A stretch of 64,000 nucleotides of DNA from Helicovermis profundi (GTDB lineage Bacteria > Bacillota > Clostridia > Peptostreptococcales > Acidaminobacteraceae), in the NCBI RefSeq assembly GCF_033097505.1, contig NZ_AP028654.1, positions 1,570,001-1,634,000 of the forward strand, read 5' to 3'. This document shows, one piece after another, positions 45,701-54,915 of the stretch. The notes beneath the pieces are model-generated. The model was not told where the DNA came from, searched no databases, and saw only the letters and a program-made list of their open reading frames with translations. The stretch's first letter is position 1; each line of letters starts with the position of its first letter. The translations under genes were made by a program, and so were the position numbers.

Positions 45701-47140
45701 CTATTTATCTAATACTTCAACTAATTCACCAACAAGTGAAAATTTCTTTGGATTTGTAATTTTAACCAAAACAAATTTTCCAATTAATTCATCACTACCT
45801 TCAAAATGAACACCATTATTCATACGTGACCTACCAGTAAGTAGTTTGTCTTCAGATTTACTTTTTTCTTCAACTAATACTTCTAGAATTTCACCTTTTC
45901 TATTAGCATTTTTTTCTATAATTATTTTATTAAGCTCATCTAGTACTTTTTCAAATCGAACGTGCTTTAATTTTTCATCAATTTGATTTTCATAAGTATA
46001 TGCGGGAGTTCCTTGCCTTTTTGAATAGATATAAGTAAATGCAGAATCATAACGTACTTCTTTAATTAGTTTAATTGTATCTTCAATATCTTCATCAGTT
46101 TCACCTGGAAATCCAATTATAAAATCAGTCGAAATAGAAAGTCCTTTAATTCTTTCTTTTGCGTAATTTATCATTTCCATATATTTTTCTACTGTGTAGT
46201 TTCTGTTCATAGCTTTTAATAGTCTATTTGAACCAGCTTGAATAGGAAGATGTAAATGCTCACATACATGCTCACACTCTGCCATTGTATCAATTAGTTC
46301 CTTTGAAATGTCTTTAGGATGTGATGTCATAAACTTAATTCTCTCTATGCCTTCAATTTTGTTAACTTCACGTAATAAATCAGAAAATGATATTTTATTT
46401 TCAAGTGTTTTACCATATGAGTTTACATTTTGTCCTAAAAGAGTTACATCTTTTATACCATCATTTACAAGACCTTCAATTTCATTTATAATATCTTCAG
46501 TTTTTCTACTTCTTTCACGCCCTCTAGTATATGGAACTATACAATAAGTGCAGAAATTATTACAACCATACATAATATTAACATATGCTTTTAATCCAAA
46601 CTTTCTTTCAAGTGGAAGGCCTTCTATGATTTCTCCTTCATTGTCCCAGACTTCTACAACTGTATTCTTAGTTCCAAATGCTTTAGATAATAGAGAAGGA
46701 AAATTATGAGTATTATGAGTTCCAAAAATTAAATCGACATGTCTATATTTTTTCTTTATTTCTTCTACTACCTGAGCTTGTTGCATCATACATCCACAAA
46801 CAGCTATTTTTAAGTTGGGATTTTTCTCTTTTAGTGATTTCAGATGTCCCAAATTTCCATAAACTCTTAATTCTGCATTTTCTCTAACGCAACATGTATT
46901 AAAAATAATTAAATCTGCATCTTCTTTAACTTCAGTTCTTTCATAACCCATAAGTTTAAGCATACCAATTAATTTTTCCGAATCATGCTCATTCATTTGG
47001 CAGCCGTAAGTGATTATCATAAATTTATTAGTTTTATCTGTTTTTTCAAAAAGTTCATGATTTTTTTGTCTTATATCATTCATTATTATTTGATTTTTAA
47101 GAATTAATTCAGTTGGTGATACATATCTATCAATTTTCAT
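45701..47140 (-). CDS. miaB: tRNA-2-methylthio-N6-dimethylallyladenosine synthase
   Basis: 479 residues from the ATG at 47140; the ATG at 47152 belongs to the SD (TGGAGG). UPF0004 domain Cys residues are in ITYGCQMNEHDSE, NTCCVREN and VCGCMMQQ; the radical-SAM CxxxCxxC is GCNNFCTYCIVPYTRGRERS; the TRAM domain closes the protein (VLVEEKSKSEDKLLTGRS). It adds a methylthio group to i6A37. It leads the miaB-mutS-mutL-miaA-hfq run. A TATAAT-like box lies in the 100-base region upstream. Confidence 0.94.
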   Translation of the reverse strand: MKIDRYVSPTELILKNQIIMNDIRQKNHELFEKTDKTNKFMIITYGCQMNEHDSEKLIGMLKLMGYERTEVKEDADLIIFNTCCVRENAELRVYGNLGHLKSLKEKNPNLKIAVCGCMMQQAQVVEEIKKKYRHVDLIFGTHNTHNFPSLLSKAFGTKNTVVEVWDNEGEIIEGLPLERKFGLKAYVNIMYGCNNFCTYCIVPYTRGRERSRKTEDIINEIEGLVNDGIKDVTLLGQNVNSYGKTLENKISFSDLLREVNKIEGIERIKFMTSHPKDISKELIDTMAECEHVCEHLHLPIQAGSNRLLKAMNRNYTVEKYMEMINYAKERIKGLSISTDFIIGFPGETDEDIEDTIKLIKEVRYDSAFTYIYSKRQGTPAYTYENQIDEKLKHVRFEKVLDELNKIIIEKNANRKGEILEVLVEEKSKSEDKLLTGRSRMNNGVHFEGSDELIGKFVLVKITNPKKFSLVGELVEVLDK

Positions 47141-47195
47141 TTTTGCCTCCATATAAGCCTTATAATACAGCTTATATTATAACATAATAAAGTCA

Positions 47196-47248
47196 AAAAA
47201 ATTAAAAAAAGAATGAACATAATCAAATAAAAGATATTGTTCATTCTC
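47196..47248 (-). terminator. Terminator of the nag-pts-cutC operon
   Basis: Stem AGAATGAACA/TGTTCATTCT with a 19-base loop; on the minus strand T7 and more Ts follow. It lies 7 bases after the cutC stop and ends the long PTS transcript before miaB. Confidence 0.85.
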
Positions 47249-47254
47249 TAATTT

Positions 47255-47986
47255 CTATGAGTTAATAGCCTTAACTATTTTTACAATTTTTTCTAAAGAA
47301 GCTTCTTCAATTAAATATTCGCTTTCCTTTGAAACAGAGCCCATACTTATATTTTTTTTTCTAAACTGCATTTTGCTCTGAGTAAAGTGTTTGCCCGAAA
47401 GATGAATCTCACTAATATTTATTTCTTTAAATTTACTTATATTATCCAAGTTTATTCCAGAACCTGCCATAATAATGACATCTTCACTTTTTTTAGTCAG
47501 TTTTTCTAATACACCAATTCCATCAATTGCTCTTTGCTTTCCGCCACCAGTAAGAATTCTTTTAATTCCAAGCTCTTTTGATATTTCAAGACTATTATCA
47601 AGATTATTTGACATATCAAATGCTCTATGAAATATAAAATCTTTATTTGGTGCAGATTCAATAGCTAGTTTCATTCTCTTTGCATCAATACTTCCATCTG
47701 CCTTTAGTATTCCAATTACAAAGCCTTCTATATTAAGCTCTTTAAAGAGTTCAATATCGTTTAACATACAAGAAAATTCATAATCATCATAACAAAAATC
47801 CCCAGCCCTGGGTCTAATCATAAGAACTACAGGAATATTTACATTTTCTAGAGTTTCTTTAACTAAACCAAATGAAGGTGTAGTTCCTCCAATTGATAAA
47901 TCTTGGCACAATTCTAAACGCGTTGCACCAGCTTTTTCAGCTATTACTCCTGAACTTACTCTATCTACACATATCTCAATTTTCAT
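47255..47986 (-). CDS. cutC: CutC family protein
   Basis: 243 residues, standard CutC length. The TIM-barrel family pattern is visible: IEICVDRVSSGVIAEKAGATRLELCQ at the start, VVLMIRPRAGDFCY, FIFHRAFDMS, LGIKRILTGGGKQRA and IIMAGSGINLDNI. The family was tied to copper handling but its biochemistry is uncertain. It overlaps ptsI by 11 bases, so it is the last gene of the GlcNAc/PTS operon; such a link is unusual and suggests a carbohydrate-related role. Confidence 0.9.
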   Translation of the reverse strand: MKIEICVDRVSSGVIAEKAGATRLELCQDLSIGGTTPSFGLVKETLENVNIPVVLMIRPRAGDFCYDDYEFSCMLNDIELFKELNIEGFVIGILKADGSIDAKRMKLAIESAPNKDFIFHRAFDMSNNLDNSLEISKELGIKRILTGGGKQRAIDGIGVLEKLTKKSEDVIIMAGSGINLDNISKFKEINISEIHLSGKHFTQSKMQFRKKNISMGSVSKESEYLIEEASLEKIVKIVKAINS

Positions 47987-49688
47987 ATGAATGCACCTTT
48001 AAAGAGTCTTTTACTTGGTCAAGAGTTTTAGATAAAAGTACTTTTTCTTTCCATTTTTTTAATTTTGAAGAATCAATTTGCTTCATAGTAAATCTTGCTT
48101 TAAGAATACTTGAACTAGACATAGATAGTTCGTCTATTCCCATAGATATCCATAGTGGCAATAATAAACTATTTGCACCTGCTTCTCCGCACATTCCAAC
48201 CCAAATATCATTATTTTTTCCAGCTTTTATAACATTTGCAATAAGATTTATAACTGCTGGTTGAAGCGGTGTATATATATTTATTAATTTTGGGTTCATT
48301 CTATCACTTGCTGTTACATACTGTGTTAGATCATTGGTTCCAATGCTAAAAAAATCAACTTCTTTTGCAAAATCATTTGCCATTATTGCAGCGGATGGAA
48401 CTTCTATCATCATTCCTATTTCAATTTTATTAGAAATCTTTTCTGATTTTTTTTGTAGTTTCTCTTTTTCTTCATTATATATTTCTTTTACTTTTCTTAT
48501 TTCTTCAATCATACTTATCATTGGAAACATAATAGAAAGATTACCAAAATAACTTGCACGAATAAGTGCGCGAAGTTGAGTTCTAAGAACATCATCATTT
48601 TCAAGACAATATCTTATAGCTCTAAATCCTAAAAATGGATTTAACTCATTAGGGAAATCCATATATGGAATTTTTTTATCTCCACCAATATCAAGAGTTC
48701 TTATTACAACTTTATGATTTGGAAAACTACTCAATATTTTCTTGTAAACTTCAAATTGTTCTTCTTCACTAGGAGCTTTTTTTCTATCCATAAATAAAAA
48801 TTCTGTTCTAAAAAGTCCTATACCTTCAGCGCCAACTTCTAAAGCATGTTTTAAGTCTTTTTCAGTTCCGATATTAGAAGCTATGTGTATATACTTATTA
48901 TCTTTAGTTTTTGATCTTTCATTTTTAAGAGTTAAAATTTTAGTTTTAAATTCCAATTCTTTTGTTTTAGTATTTTTATAGTATAGTACTTGTTTATTAG
49001 AAGGATTTGATATTAGTACTCCTTTATTGCCATCGATAATTAAATCTGTATTATCTTTAACTAATTTGCTAATATTATTTATTACTAGTGCGGGTATTTC
49101 AAGTGTTCTAGCCATAATAGCTGTATGACTTGTCTTGCCACCTTTTTCTGTAACGATTCCCTTAATATATTTTTTATTTAATTTTGCAATTTCGCTTGGC
49201 AATAAATCTTCACTTATAATAATTGTATCTTTGCATATTTTACTAAGGTCAATAGTTTTTTTACCATTAACTGCATAGATAAGCTTAGTCATAATATCTT
49301 TTAAATCAAGTGCTCTCTCATTCATATAATCGTTATCCATTTGTGAAAACATATCTATATAACTTGAATAAATTTTATGAATAGCATTCAAAGCATACTC
49401 ATTATTTGCGATTTCTTTTTCTATATTTTCTTTTATCTCAGGATCATCAAGAATCATTAGATGCGCTTGAAAAATTGCAGATTCATCTTGGCTCATTGTT
49501 TCATTTGTATGACTAATTAAATGCTTAAGTTCTTTCTCAGTTGTTTTAAGAGCTTCATTATATTTATTTAACTGCAAAATTTGATCTTTAGATTTTCCCT
49601 TTTCAAGTATTATTTCTTCTTTCACATATATAAGTGATTTTCCAAAACCTATTCCTTCAGATACTCCAATTCCTTTTATTTCATTCAT
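47976..49688 (-). CDS. ptsI: PTS enzyme I (phosphoenolpyruvate-protein phosphotransferase)
   Basis: 570 residues. Active-site His188 is in GGKTSHTAIMARTLEIPALV. PEP-binding motifs are EGIGLFRTEFLFMDR, LGFRAIRYCLE, MIEVPSAAIMA, DFFSIGTNDLTQYV and GMCGEAGANS. It transfers phosphate from PEP to HPr, the general first step of sugar PTS uptake. Here it is in one operon with HPr, IIA and GlcNAc-specific genes. It begins 10 bases after ptsH. Confidence 0.96.
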   Translation of the reverse strand: MNEIKGIGVSEGIGFGKSLIYVKEEIILEKGKSKDQILQLNKYNEALKTTEKELKHLISHTNETMSQDESAIFQAHLMILDDPEIKENIEKEIANNEYALNAIHKIYSSYIDMFSQMDNDYMNERALDLKDIMTKLIYAVNGKKTIDLSKICKDTIIISEDLLPSEIAKLNKKYIKGIVTEKGGKTSHTAIMARTLEIPALVINNISKLVKDNTDLIIDGNKGVLISNPSNKQVLYYKNTKTKELEFKTKILTLKNERSKTKDNKYIHIASNIGTEKDLKHALEVGAEGIGLFRTEFLFMDRKKAPSEEEQFEVYKKILSSFPNHKVVIRTLDIGGDKKIPYMDFPNELNPFLGFRAIRYCLENDDVLRTQLRALIRASYFGNLSIMFPMISMIEEIRKVKEIYNEEKEKLQKKSEKISNKIEIGMMIEVPSAAIMANDFAKEVDFFSIGTNDLTQYVTASDRMNPKLINIYTPLQPAVINLIANVIKAGKNNDIWVGMCGEAGANSLLLPLWISMGIDELSMSSSSILKARFTMKQIDSSKLKKWKEKVLLSKTLDQVKDSLKVHSYEN

Positions 49689-49698
49689 TTTTTCGCCC

Positions 49699-49941
49699 CT
49701 ATAAAGAATTTAATAAATTAATTATTCCCTTCTTTGCTTCTAATTCGTCTTCGCCTATACACTCAATTTCAAATTTACTAGCAAATTTTGCGTCCATACT
49801 CATTATTGACATAATACTTTTTGCATTGAATTTAACACCATCTTTTATAAAATTTATTGTAGATTTATATTTTTTTGCTTCTTGAACTATCATACTTGCT
49901 GGTCTTGCATGAAGTCCCAATTCATTTTTTATCTCAAACAT
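49699..49941 (-). CDS. ptsH: PTS phosphocarrier HPr
   Basis: 80 residues. Active His11 is in LGLHARPASMIVQEAK, and the regulatory Ser42 (Ser46 in other HPrs) is present in KSIMSIMSM, so HPr kinase control for CcpA-type repression is possible, though neither gene is in the window. It is preceded by the IIA gene after 8 bases. Confidence 0.95.
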   Translation of the reverse strand: MFEIKNELGLHARPASMIVQEAKKYKSTINFIKDGVKFNAKSIMSIMSMDAKFASKFEIECIGEDELEAKKGIINLLNSL

Positions 49942-49949
49942 ATTTCCTC

Positions 49950-50423
49950 CTACTTTGTAATTTTGATAATTTCTGTTTTTAATGCTATCGATTTACCGCT
50001 TTCTATACTTATTTTTTTATAATTATCATAATTGGTTATAACAATTGGACTTACAGTTGATTTACCTTTTGATTTAATGAAATCTAAATCCATTTCTGCT
50101 ATTAAATCGCCTTTTTTAATAGTATCACCTGAGTTTTTGTAATTTTTAAATCCTTGGCCATTCAATTCAACTGTATCAATTCCTAAATGAATAAGAATCT
50201 CTACTCCTTGATCAGAAAGTATTGAATATGCATGTTTAGTAGAAAAAACTTGTATAAGTTTACCAGAAATTGGCGCATATACTTTGCCATTTGATGGTTT
50301 AATTGCTAGTCCATCTCCTACCATTTTTTTTGAAAATACCTCATCGTCCACTTTACTTAACTCAATGATATCACCTTCTATAGGCGAAATTAAAACAATG
50401 TTTTTTTTAAAAATTCCTAGCAT
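49950..50423 (-). CDS. PTS glucose/GlcNAc-type IIA protein
   Basis: 157 residues; family EIIA-Glc. The active histidine is His79 in EILIHLGIDTVELNG, and the partner His64 is in STKHAYSILS. The domain begins with IISPIEGDIIELSKV-like residues at 11-25. It transfers phosphate from HPr to the IIB domain of the downstream-acting transporter NagE, which has no IIA of its own, so this stand-alone IIA completes the phosphate chain. Confidence 0.92.
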   Translation of the reverse strand: MLGIFKKNIVLISPIEGDIIELSKVDDEVFSKKMVGDGLAIKPSNGKVYAPISGKLIQVFSTKHAYSILSDQGVEILIHLGIDTVELNGQGFKNYKNSGDTIKKGDLIAEMDLDFIKSKGKSTVSPIVITNYDNYKKISIESGKSIALKTEIIKITK

Positions 50424-50446
50424 AATATGCTCCTTCTATATTAATA

Positions 50447-51172
50447 TTATAATTTACTTGCTGCTTTTTTATCTATTATTAGTACCACATCAGGATGAAG
50501 CTGAAGTACACTTGCTGGTAAGTTAGGTGTAATTGGGCCTTTTACCATTTGAAAAATTGCCTCTGATTTTTCAATGCCTGAAGCGAGTAATACTATTTTT
50601 TTTGATTGCATTATATTTTTAATTCCCATACTAATAGCCATTTTAGGAACATCATGAGAATCATTAAAAAATCTAGAATTGGCTTCAATTGTAGATTTAT
50701 CTAAATTTACTAAATGAGTTCTAGCTTCAAATTTAATATCTGGCTCATTAAAACCAATATGTCCGTTTTGACCGATTCCTAAAACTTGAAGGTCAATACC
50801 TCCAACACTTTCAATTAGGTGATCATAATTTTTACATTCTTTTTCAATATCTTTAGCTTGGCTGAGTGGAATATGAATATTTTTTTTATTGATATTTATT
50901 TTAGAAAATAAATTTTTATTCATATAGTAATGATAACTTTGTTCATTTTCAGCTTTAATTCCATAGTACTCATCTAGATTAATTGTAGTAATTAATGAAA
51001 AATCAATTAACTTCTCTCTATAGTATTTAATAAGGCCTTTATACATTCCTTCTGGAGTTGATCCAGTTGCGAGACCTAAAACTGAATTTGGTTTTAGTAT
51101 AACTTGACTTGCTAAAATTTGTGTTGCTTTAAAACTCATTTCTTCATAGTTTTCAGTTATGATTATTCTCAT
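50447..51172 (-). CDS. nagB: Glucosamine-6-phosphate deaminase
   Basis: 241 residues. Motifs: LGLATGSTPEGMYKGLI, TINLDEYYGI (catalytic Asp), VLGIGQNGHIGFNEP (catalytic His and Asn) and KKIVLLASGIEKS. It turns glucosamine 6-phosphate into fructose 6-phosphate and ammonia. This is the short monofunctional form. It follows nagA by 20 bases. Confidence 0.95.
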   Translation of the reverse strand: MRIIITENYEEMSFKATQILASQVILKPNSVLGLATGSTPEGMYKGLIKYYREKLIDFSLITTINLDEYYGIKAENEQSYHYYMNKNLFSKININKKNIHIPLSQAKDIEKECKNYDHLIESVGGIDLQVLGIGQNGHIGFNEPDIKFEARTHLVNLDKSTIEANSRFFNDSHDVPKMAISMGIKNIMQSKKIVLLASGIEKSEAIFQMVKGPITPNLPASVLQLHPDVVLIIDKKAASKL

Positions 51173-51192
51173 ATAGTCCTCTCTTTAAAATA

Positions 51193-52311
51193 TTAGAATA
51201 TTTTTTCTCCTTCAATCCAAGTGGAAACAACATCTAAATTTTTATTTAGTATAACAAAATCTGATAATTTACCAATTTCAATTACTCCGTAATTAGAATC
51301 TTTATCAATTGATTTTGCAGGGTTTAATGTAGCCATTTTTATTATGTCGTATAAAGGTAATTTCGTTAATTCATTTATATTTTTGATTGCCTTATCCATA
51401 GTTAAAATACTACCTGCAAGAACTCCGGATTTTAATCTTGCAGATGTTTTATCAACATAAACTTCTTGGCCGCCAAGTTCATATACGCCTTCTTCCATTC
51501 CTCCTGCTCTTATGGAGTCAGTTATTATTATTCCTTGATCAACTCCTATTATATTAATAAAGGTTTCTAAAAATGCTGGATTTATATGAATTTTATCTGC
51601 TATAAACTCGGTTTCATATTTTTTACTAAAACATGCTCCAACTATTCCAGGCTTTCTATGGTGGAGGCCTGTCATTGCATTGAAACAATGTGTGCAGTGT
51701 TTAACACCCATCTTATATGCAATAAGTGCAGTTTCATAATTTGCATTTGAGTGACCAATACTTAAATTGATACCTGGATTATTTTTTATAAAGTCAAAAT
51801 TATCATCTTCCTCAACCGCTAATGTTATAATTTTAATTATATCATTATATTTGTCAATATCTTTCCATGAAGGTTTTCTAATATATTTTTCGCTTTGAGC
51901 GCCTTTATATTCTTTGCTTATAAAGGGTCCTTCTAAATAAGCGCCCATTATTTTTGCACCTTTATAATTATTTTTATTTATAGCTACTTTAATTACTTCA
52001 AGTGAATCAATGATTTTAGAAAGTTTCATTGTCATCGTAGTTGCTAGATACCTTGTTACTCCTGTTTTTATAATTTCTTTTGATATATTTTCAAGTGATT
52101 CTAAAGATGAATCCATAACATCATATCCTTTGAATCCGTGTATATGAATGTCAATGAAACCTGGAGATATATAATTTCCCTCTACATCTATGATTTTACA
52201 GCCCTTTGGTGCTGCATCTTTTATTGATATTATTGTAGAATCAAATATTAGGACTTTATTATCAAGTATTTGATTTTCTAAAATAATTTTTCCATTAATA
52301 AATGCTTTCAT
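51193..52311 (-). CDS. nagA: N-acetylglucosamine-6-phosphate deacetylase
   Basis: 372 residues from the ATG at 52311, chosen for the AAAAGGAGGAGA ribosome binding site; a reading frame extending to 52365 has no family similarity at its start. Metal-site and substrate motifs: PGFIDIHIHGFKGYDVMD (H-x-H), AYLEGPFISKEYKGAQ, LSIGHSNANYETA, HCFNAMTGLHHRKPG and ITDSIRAGG. It deacetylates GlcNAc 6-phosphate in the cytoplasm. Confidence 0.95.
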   Translation of the reverse strand: MKAFINGKIILENQILDNKVLIFDSTIISIKDAAPKGCKIIDVEGNYISPGFIDIHIHGFKGYDVMDSSLESLENISKEIIKTGVTRYLATTMTMKLSKIIDSLEVIKVAINKNNYKGAKIMGAYLEGPFISKEYKGAQSEKYIRKPSWKDIDKYNDIIKIITLAVEEDDNFDFIKNNPGINLSIGHSNANYETALIAYKMGVKHCTHCFNAMTGLHHRKPGIVGACFSKKYETEFIADKIHINPAFLETFINIIGVDQGIIITDSIRAGGMEEGVYELGGQEVYVDKTSARLKSGVLAGSILTMDKAIKNINELTKLPLYDIIKMATLNPAKSIDKDSNYGVIEIGKLSDFVILNKNLDVVSTWIEGEKIF

Positions 52312-52403
52312 ATTTTCTCCTCCTTTTGAAAAAGATCCAAATTGAATCTCTTTCAAAAGTGCCAAATAATTTTGGCACGAATTTTATTAGCTAAAAATAA
52401 CAA

Positions 52404-53762
52404 CTAAAGTATTTTATTGATATTTGAAGCAATAATTTCTGCTTTTGTACCAACAACTACTTGCAGAGAACCTTCTGCTGGTCTGATTACTCCAGAAGAA
52501 CCTAATTTTTTTAATTCATTTTCATTAATATTTTTATTATCTTTAACGTCTAAGCGAAGTCTTGTTATGCATGCATCAACGTTAAGTATATTTGTTTTTC
52601 CTCCAAGAGCTTCAATATAACTTAAAGCTAAATTATCAATAGAACCTTTTGAACTTACAATTATATCTTCATCTTCTCTACCAGGAGTTTTAAGGTCTTT
52701 AATTTTAATTATAAAGTAGAATAGTGTAAAATAAATTATTCCGAATACTAGTCCTACAGGAATAAGTAGCCATCCTTTTGTTGATAATCCCATATTAAGA
52801 AAATAATCTATTGCTCCTGCTGAAAATGTAAATCCGTGATGTATTCCAAGTAAATAAACAACTGCCATACTAAGTCCTGTAAGTAATGCGTGTACTAGGT
52901 AAAGTGCAGGCGCTAAAAACATAAACATAAATTCAATTGGTTCAGTTATTCCTGTTAAAAACGCTGTAAAGGCTACTGAAAATAATAAACCTGCTACCTC
53001 TTTTTTTCTATCTTTTTTAGCAGTTACATACATTGCAAGAGCAGCACCTGGAAGTCCAAACATCATAACTGGATAAAAACCTGTCATAAATATGCCTGCA
53101 CTAGGATCTCCGGCAAAGAATCGCCATAAATCACCATTGGCACCATTATAAGAACCAAATACAAACCATACTAAATTGTTTATTACATGATGAAGTCCAA
53201 TTGGAATTAGAAGTCTATTTAATGCTCCAAATGCAAAAACTCCAAATACTCCTGTGCTAATTATAAATTGTCCTATTTGATCAATACCACTTTGTACTAG
53301 TGGCCAACCATATCCAGCCATTAATGCTAAAACAATAGCTGTCAGTGATGTTACAATTGGAACAAATCTTTTTCCACCAAAAAATCCAAGCCACGATGGA
53401 AGCTCTATATCGTGATATTTATTATATAAATTACCTGCTATAATACCAATAATAATTCCACCTAATACCCCCATATTAATAGTGTCATTGATAGCTTTTG
53501 CCCCTTCTGTTAATGTAAAATAACCTACTGCACCCGCAAGCCCAGCTGCTCCATTGTTGTCTTTTGCAAGACCAACTGCAATACCTATTGCGAATAGAAG
53601 TGCTAGATTTCCAAAGATTGCACTACCTGCAGCGCTCATAAATGGAATGTTAAATACATCTGCCTGACCAAGTCTAAGTAAAATACCTGCAATTGGTAAG
53701 ACTGCTACTGGAAGCATAAGTGCTTTACCTAGCTTCTGAGTTTTGCTAAAAAAATTACTCAA
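52404..53762 (-). CDS. nagE: PTS N-acetylglucosamine/glucose-type IICB permease
   Basis: 452 residues. The IIC domain (about 1-350) has multiple membrane helices and the signature GITEPIEFMFMFLAP (Glu274). The IIB domain (about 372-452) has the phosphorylated Cys398 in VDACITRLRLDV. No IIA domain is fused; the separate IIA lies downstream in the operon. GlcNAc specificity is inferred from nagA and nagB. It is preceded by a RAT/terminator module. Confidence 0.92.
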   Translation of the reverse strand: MSNFFSKTQKLGKALMLPVAVLPIAGILLRLGQADVFNIPFMSAAGSAIFGNLALLFAIGIAVGLAKDNNGAAGLAGAVGYFTLTEGAKAINDTINMGVLGGIIIGIIAGNLYNKYHDIELPSWLGFFGGKRFVPIVTSLTAIVLALMAGYGWPLVQSGIDQIGQFIISTGVFGVFAFGALNRLLIPIGLHHVINNLVWFVFGSYNGANGDLWRFFAGDPSAGIFMTGFYPVMMFGLPGAALAMYVTAKKDRKKEVAGLLFSVAFTAFLTGITEPIEFMFMFLAPALYLVHALLTGLSMAVVYLLGIHHGFTFSAGAIDYFLNMGLSTKGWLLIPVGLVFGIIYFTLFYFIIKIKDLKTPGREDEDIIVSSKGSIDNLALSYIEALGGKTNILNVDACITRLRLDVKDNKNINENELKKLGSSGVIRPAEGSLQVVVGTKAEIIASNINKIL

Positions 53763-53857
53763 AATAATTCCTCCCTGTAAAATAATAATATATTTGTGTG
53801 AACTTTTATTATTTATATCTAGGATAAATAATAGATTGATTTAAAATCAATAGTTCA

Positions 53858-53920
53858 CAAAAAAAGGCATAAACAAATAGAATCTCTATTCGTTTATGCC
53901 TGATTTAACAGTAACACACC
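53858..53920 (-). promoter_or_regulatory. RAT antiterminator and overlapping terminator in front of nagE
   Basis: On the minus strand a RAT-like sequence (starting GGTGTGTTACTGTTAAATCA, at 53920-53901) overlaps the left arm of the terminator GGCATAAAC/GTTTATGCC (53900-53866) with T8 to 53858. This is the LicT/BglG antitermination layout: binding of the antiterminator stabilises the RAT and prevents the terminator. It begins at the licT stop codon, so licT can be transcribed while nagE and all later genes stay off. An ATTGATTTtaAAATCAAT palindrome (53835-53852) lies further down the leader. Confidence 0.9.
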
Positions 53921-53921
53921 T

Positions 53922-54776
53922 TTATTTATTTTTCTTAATTCTTCTAACTCTATCTATATGAATACTCATATAGCCAACTTCGTCGTCTGTAACTATAACA
54001 TTAAAAGTTTCCTCAATTACTTTAGCTAATTTTATTGCAATTTTATAAGAATCTTTAAATTCTTTTTTTATATTTTCAAGTAGTCTGTTTTCAATACTTT
54101 GTTTTTTTCTAACTCTCTCAATTAATCCTCTTAAATGGCTTATAAGTCTTGTAAAGGTAAGTGAAGATTCATCAATCTTAAAGTCTAAGTTATTTTCAAT
54201 AATACTCACACAATCTCTTAAGACTCTTGAATATTTTACTGTTTCATTAATTGTTTTATTTTGAAGAGCTGAATGAAGATGGAGTGCTATAAAACCTACT
54301 TCAGATTCATTGATTGAAATATTAATTTGCTTTTGTATCATATTTTTAGCAATTAGAGCTACATCATATTCTTTATTATATAAAACTTTTATTTGATATA
54401 TAAATGGATTTACAATATCTTGACCACTTTTAATTCTTTCTATTGCAAAGCCAATATGATCAGTTAAGGCAATATGAATATGAGGATTTAAAGTTCCAAT
54501 TTGTTTTTCAGCAATTTGAATAAACTCTTCGCAAAGTCCCATAATTTTAGGATCCAACTGCTCAACAAGTTTCATATACTCTCTATCAAGCTCGTGATTA
54601 ATTGCAACGAATTTTTTTTCTATTTTATCTTTATCTAAAATTAATTCTTCGCCGATTTTAACGCCGAAACCAAGTCCCTTTCCTATTAGCACTTGTTCTT
54701 TATTATTATAAAGATTCTTAGCTAGAATGACGTTATTATTCATCACTTTAATTACATTGTAATGTCTTATTCTCAT
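53922..54776 (-). CDS. licT: BglG/LicT-family transcription antiterminator
   Basis: 284 residues from the ATG at 54776, which has GGTGG 5 bases upstream; a GTG at 54785 is less likely. The N-terminal RNA-binding (CAT) domain is about 1-55 (YNVIKVMNNNVILAKN, GLGFGVKIGEEL). Two PRD domains follow with conserved histidines in NHELDREYMKL, NPHIHIALTDHIGF, IALHLHSALQN, RLISHLRGLIERV and GYMSIHIDRVRR. Phosphorylation of the PRDs by the PTS sets activity. Both RAT sites flanking it are its probable targets, so it controls itself and nagE. Confidence 0.93.
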   Translation of the reverse strand: MRIRHYNVIKVMNNNVILAKNLYNNKEQVLIGKGLGFGVKIGEELILDKDKIEKKFVAINHELDREYMKLVEQLDPKIMGLCEEFIQIAEKQIGTLNPHIHIALTDHIGFAIERIKSGQDIVNPFIYQIKVLYNKEYDVALIAKNMIQKQINISINESEVGFIALHLHSALQNKTINETVKYSRVLRDCVSIIENNLDFKIDESSLTFTRLISHLRGLIERVRKKQSIENRLLENIKKEFKDSYKIAIKLAKVIEETFNVIVTDDEVGYMSIHIDRVRRIKKNK

Positions 54777-54800
54777 ATATTCCACCTTATGGTCATAATA

Positions 54801-54860
54801 TAAAAAGGCATAAACTTAGCGCTAGAAGCGAAGTTTATGCCTGATTTAACAGTAACACAC
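54801..54860 (-). promoter_or_regulatory. RAT antiterminator and overlapping terminator in front of licT
   Basis: Same arrangement as before nagE: RAT-like sequence GTGTGTTACTGTTAAATCAG (54860-54841) overlapping a terminator stem GGCATAAACTT/AAGTTTATGCC (54841-54807) followed by T5 on the minus strand. The RAT core is identical to the nagE one apart from an edge base, while the terminator loops differ. It would give positive autoregulation of licT. Confidence 0.88.
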
Positions 54861-54881
54861 ATTTATTTAACTTATAAATAA

Positions 54882-54910
54882 ATGATATAAAAGATTTATA
54901 TTATTGTCAA
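54882..54910 (-). promoter_or_regulatory. Sigma-A promoter of the licT-nag-pts operon
   Basis: Minus strand TTGACA (54910-54905), 17-base spacer, TATCAT (54887-54882): a near-consensus promoter 22 bases before the first RAT. It starts the whole licT-to-cutC transcript. The -35 lies within 6 bases of the stop codon of the upstream GGDEF gene. Confidence 0.8.
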
Positions 54911-54915
54911 GGACT

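Noticed and set aside
53838-53850. Palindrome in the nagE leader as a CcpA cre site
   Set aside because: It lacks the central CG and the other conserved bases of the cre consensus; left only as a remark.
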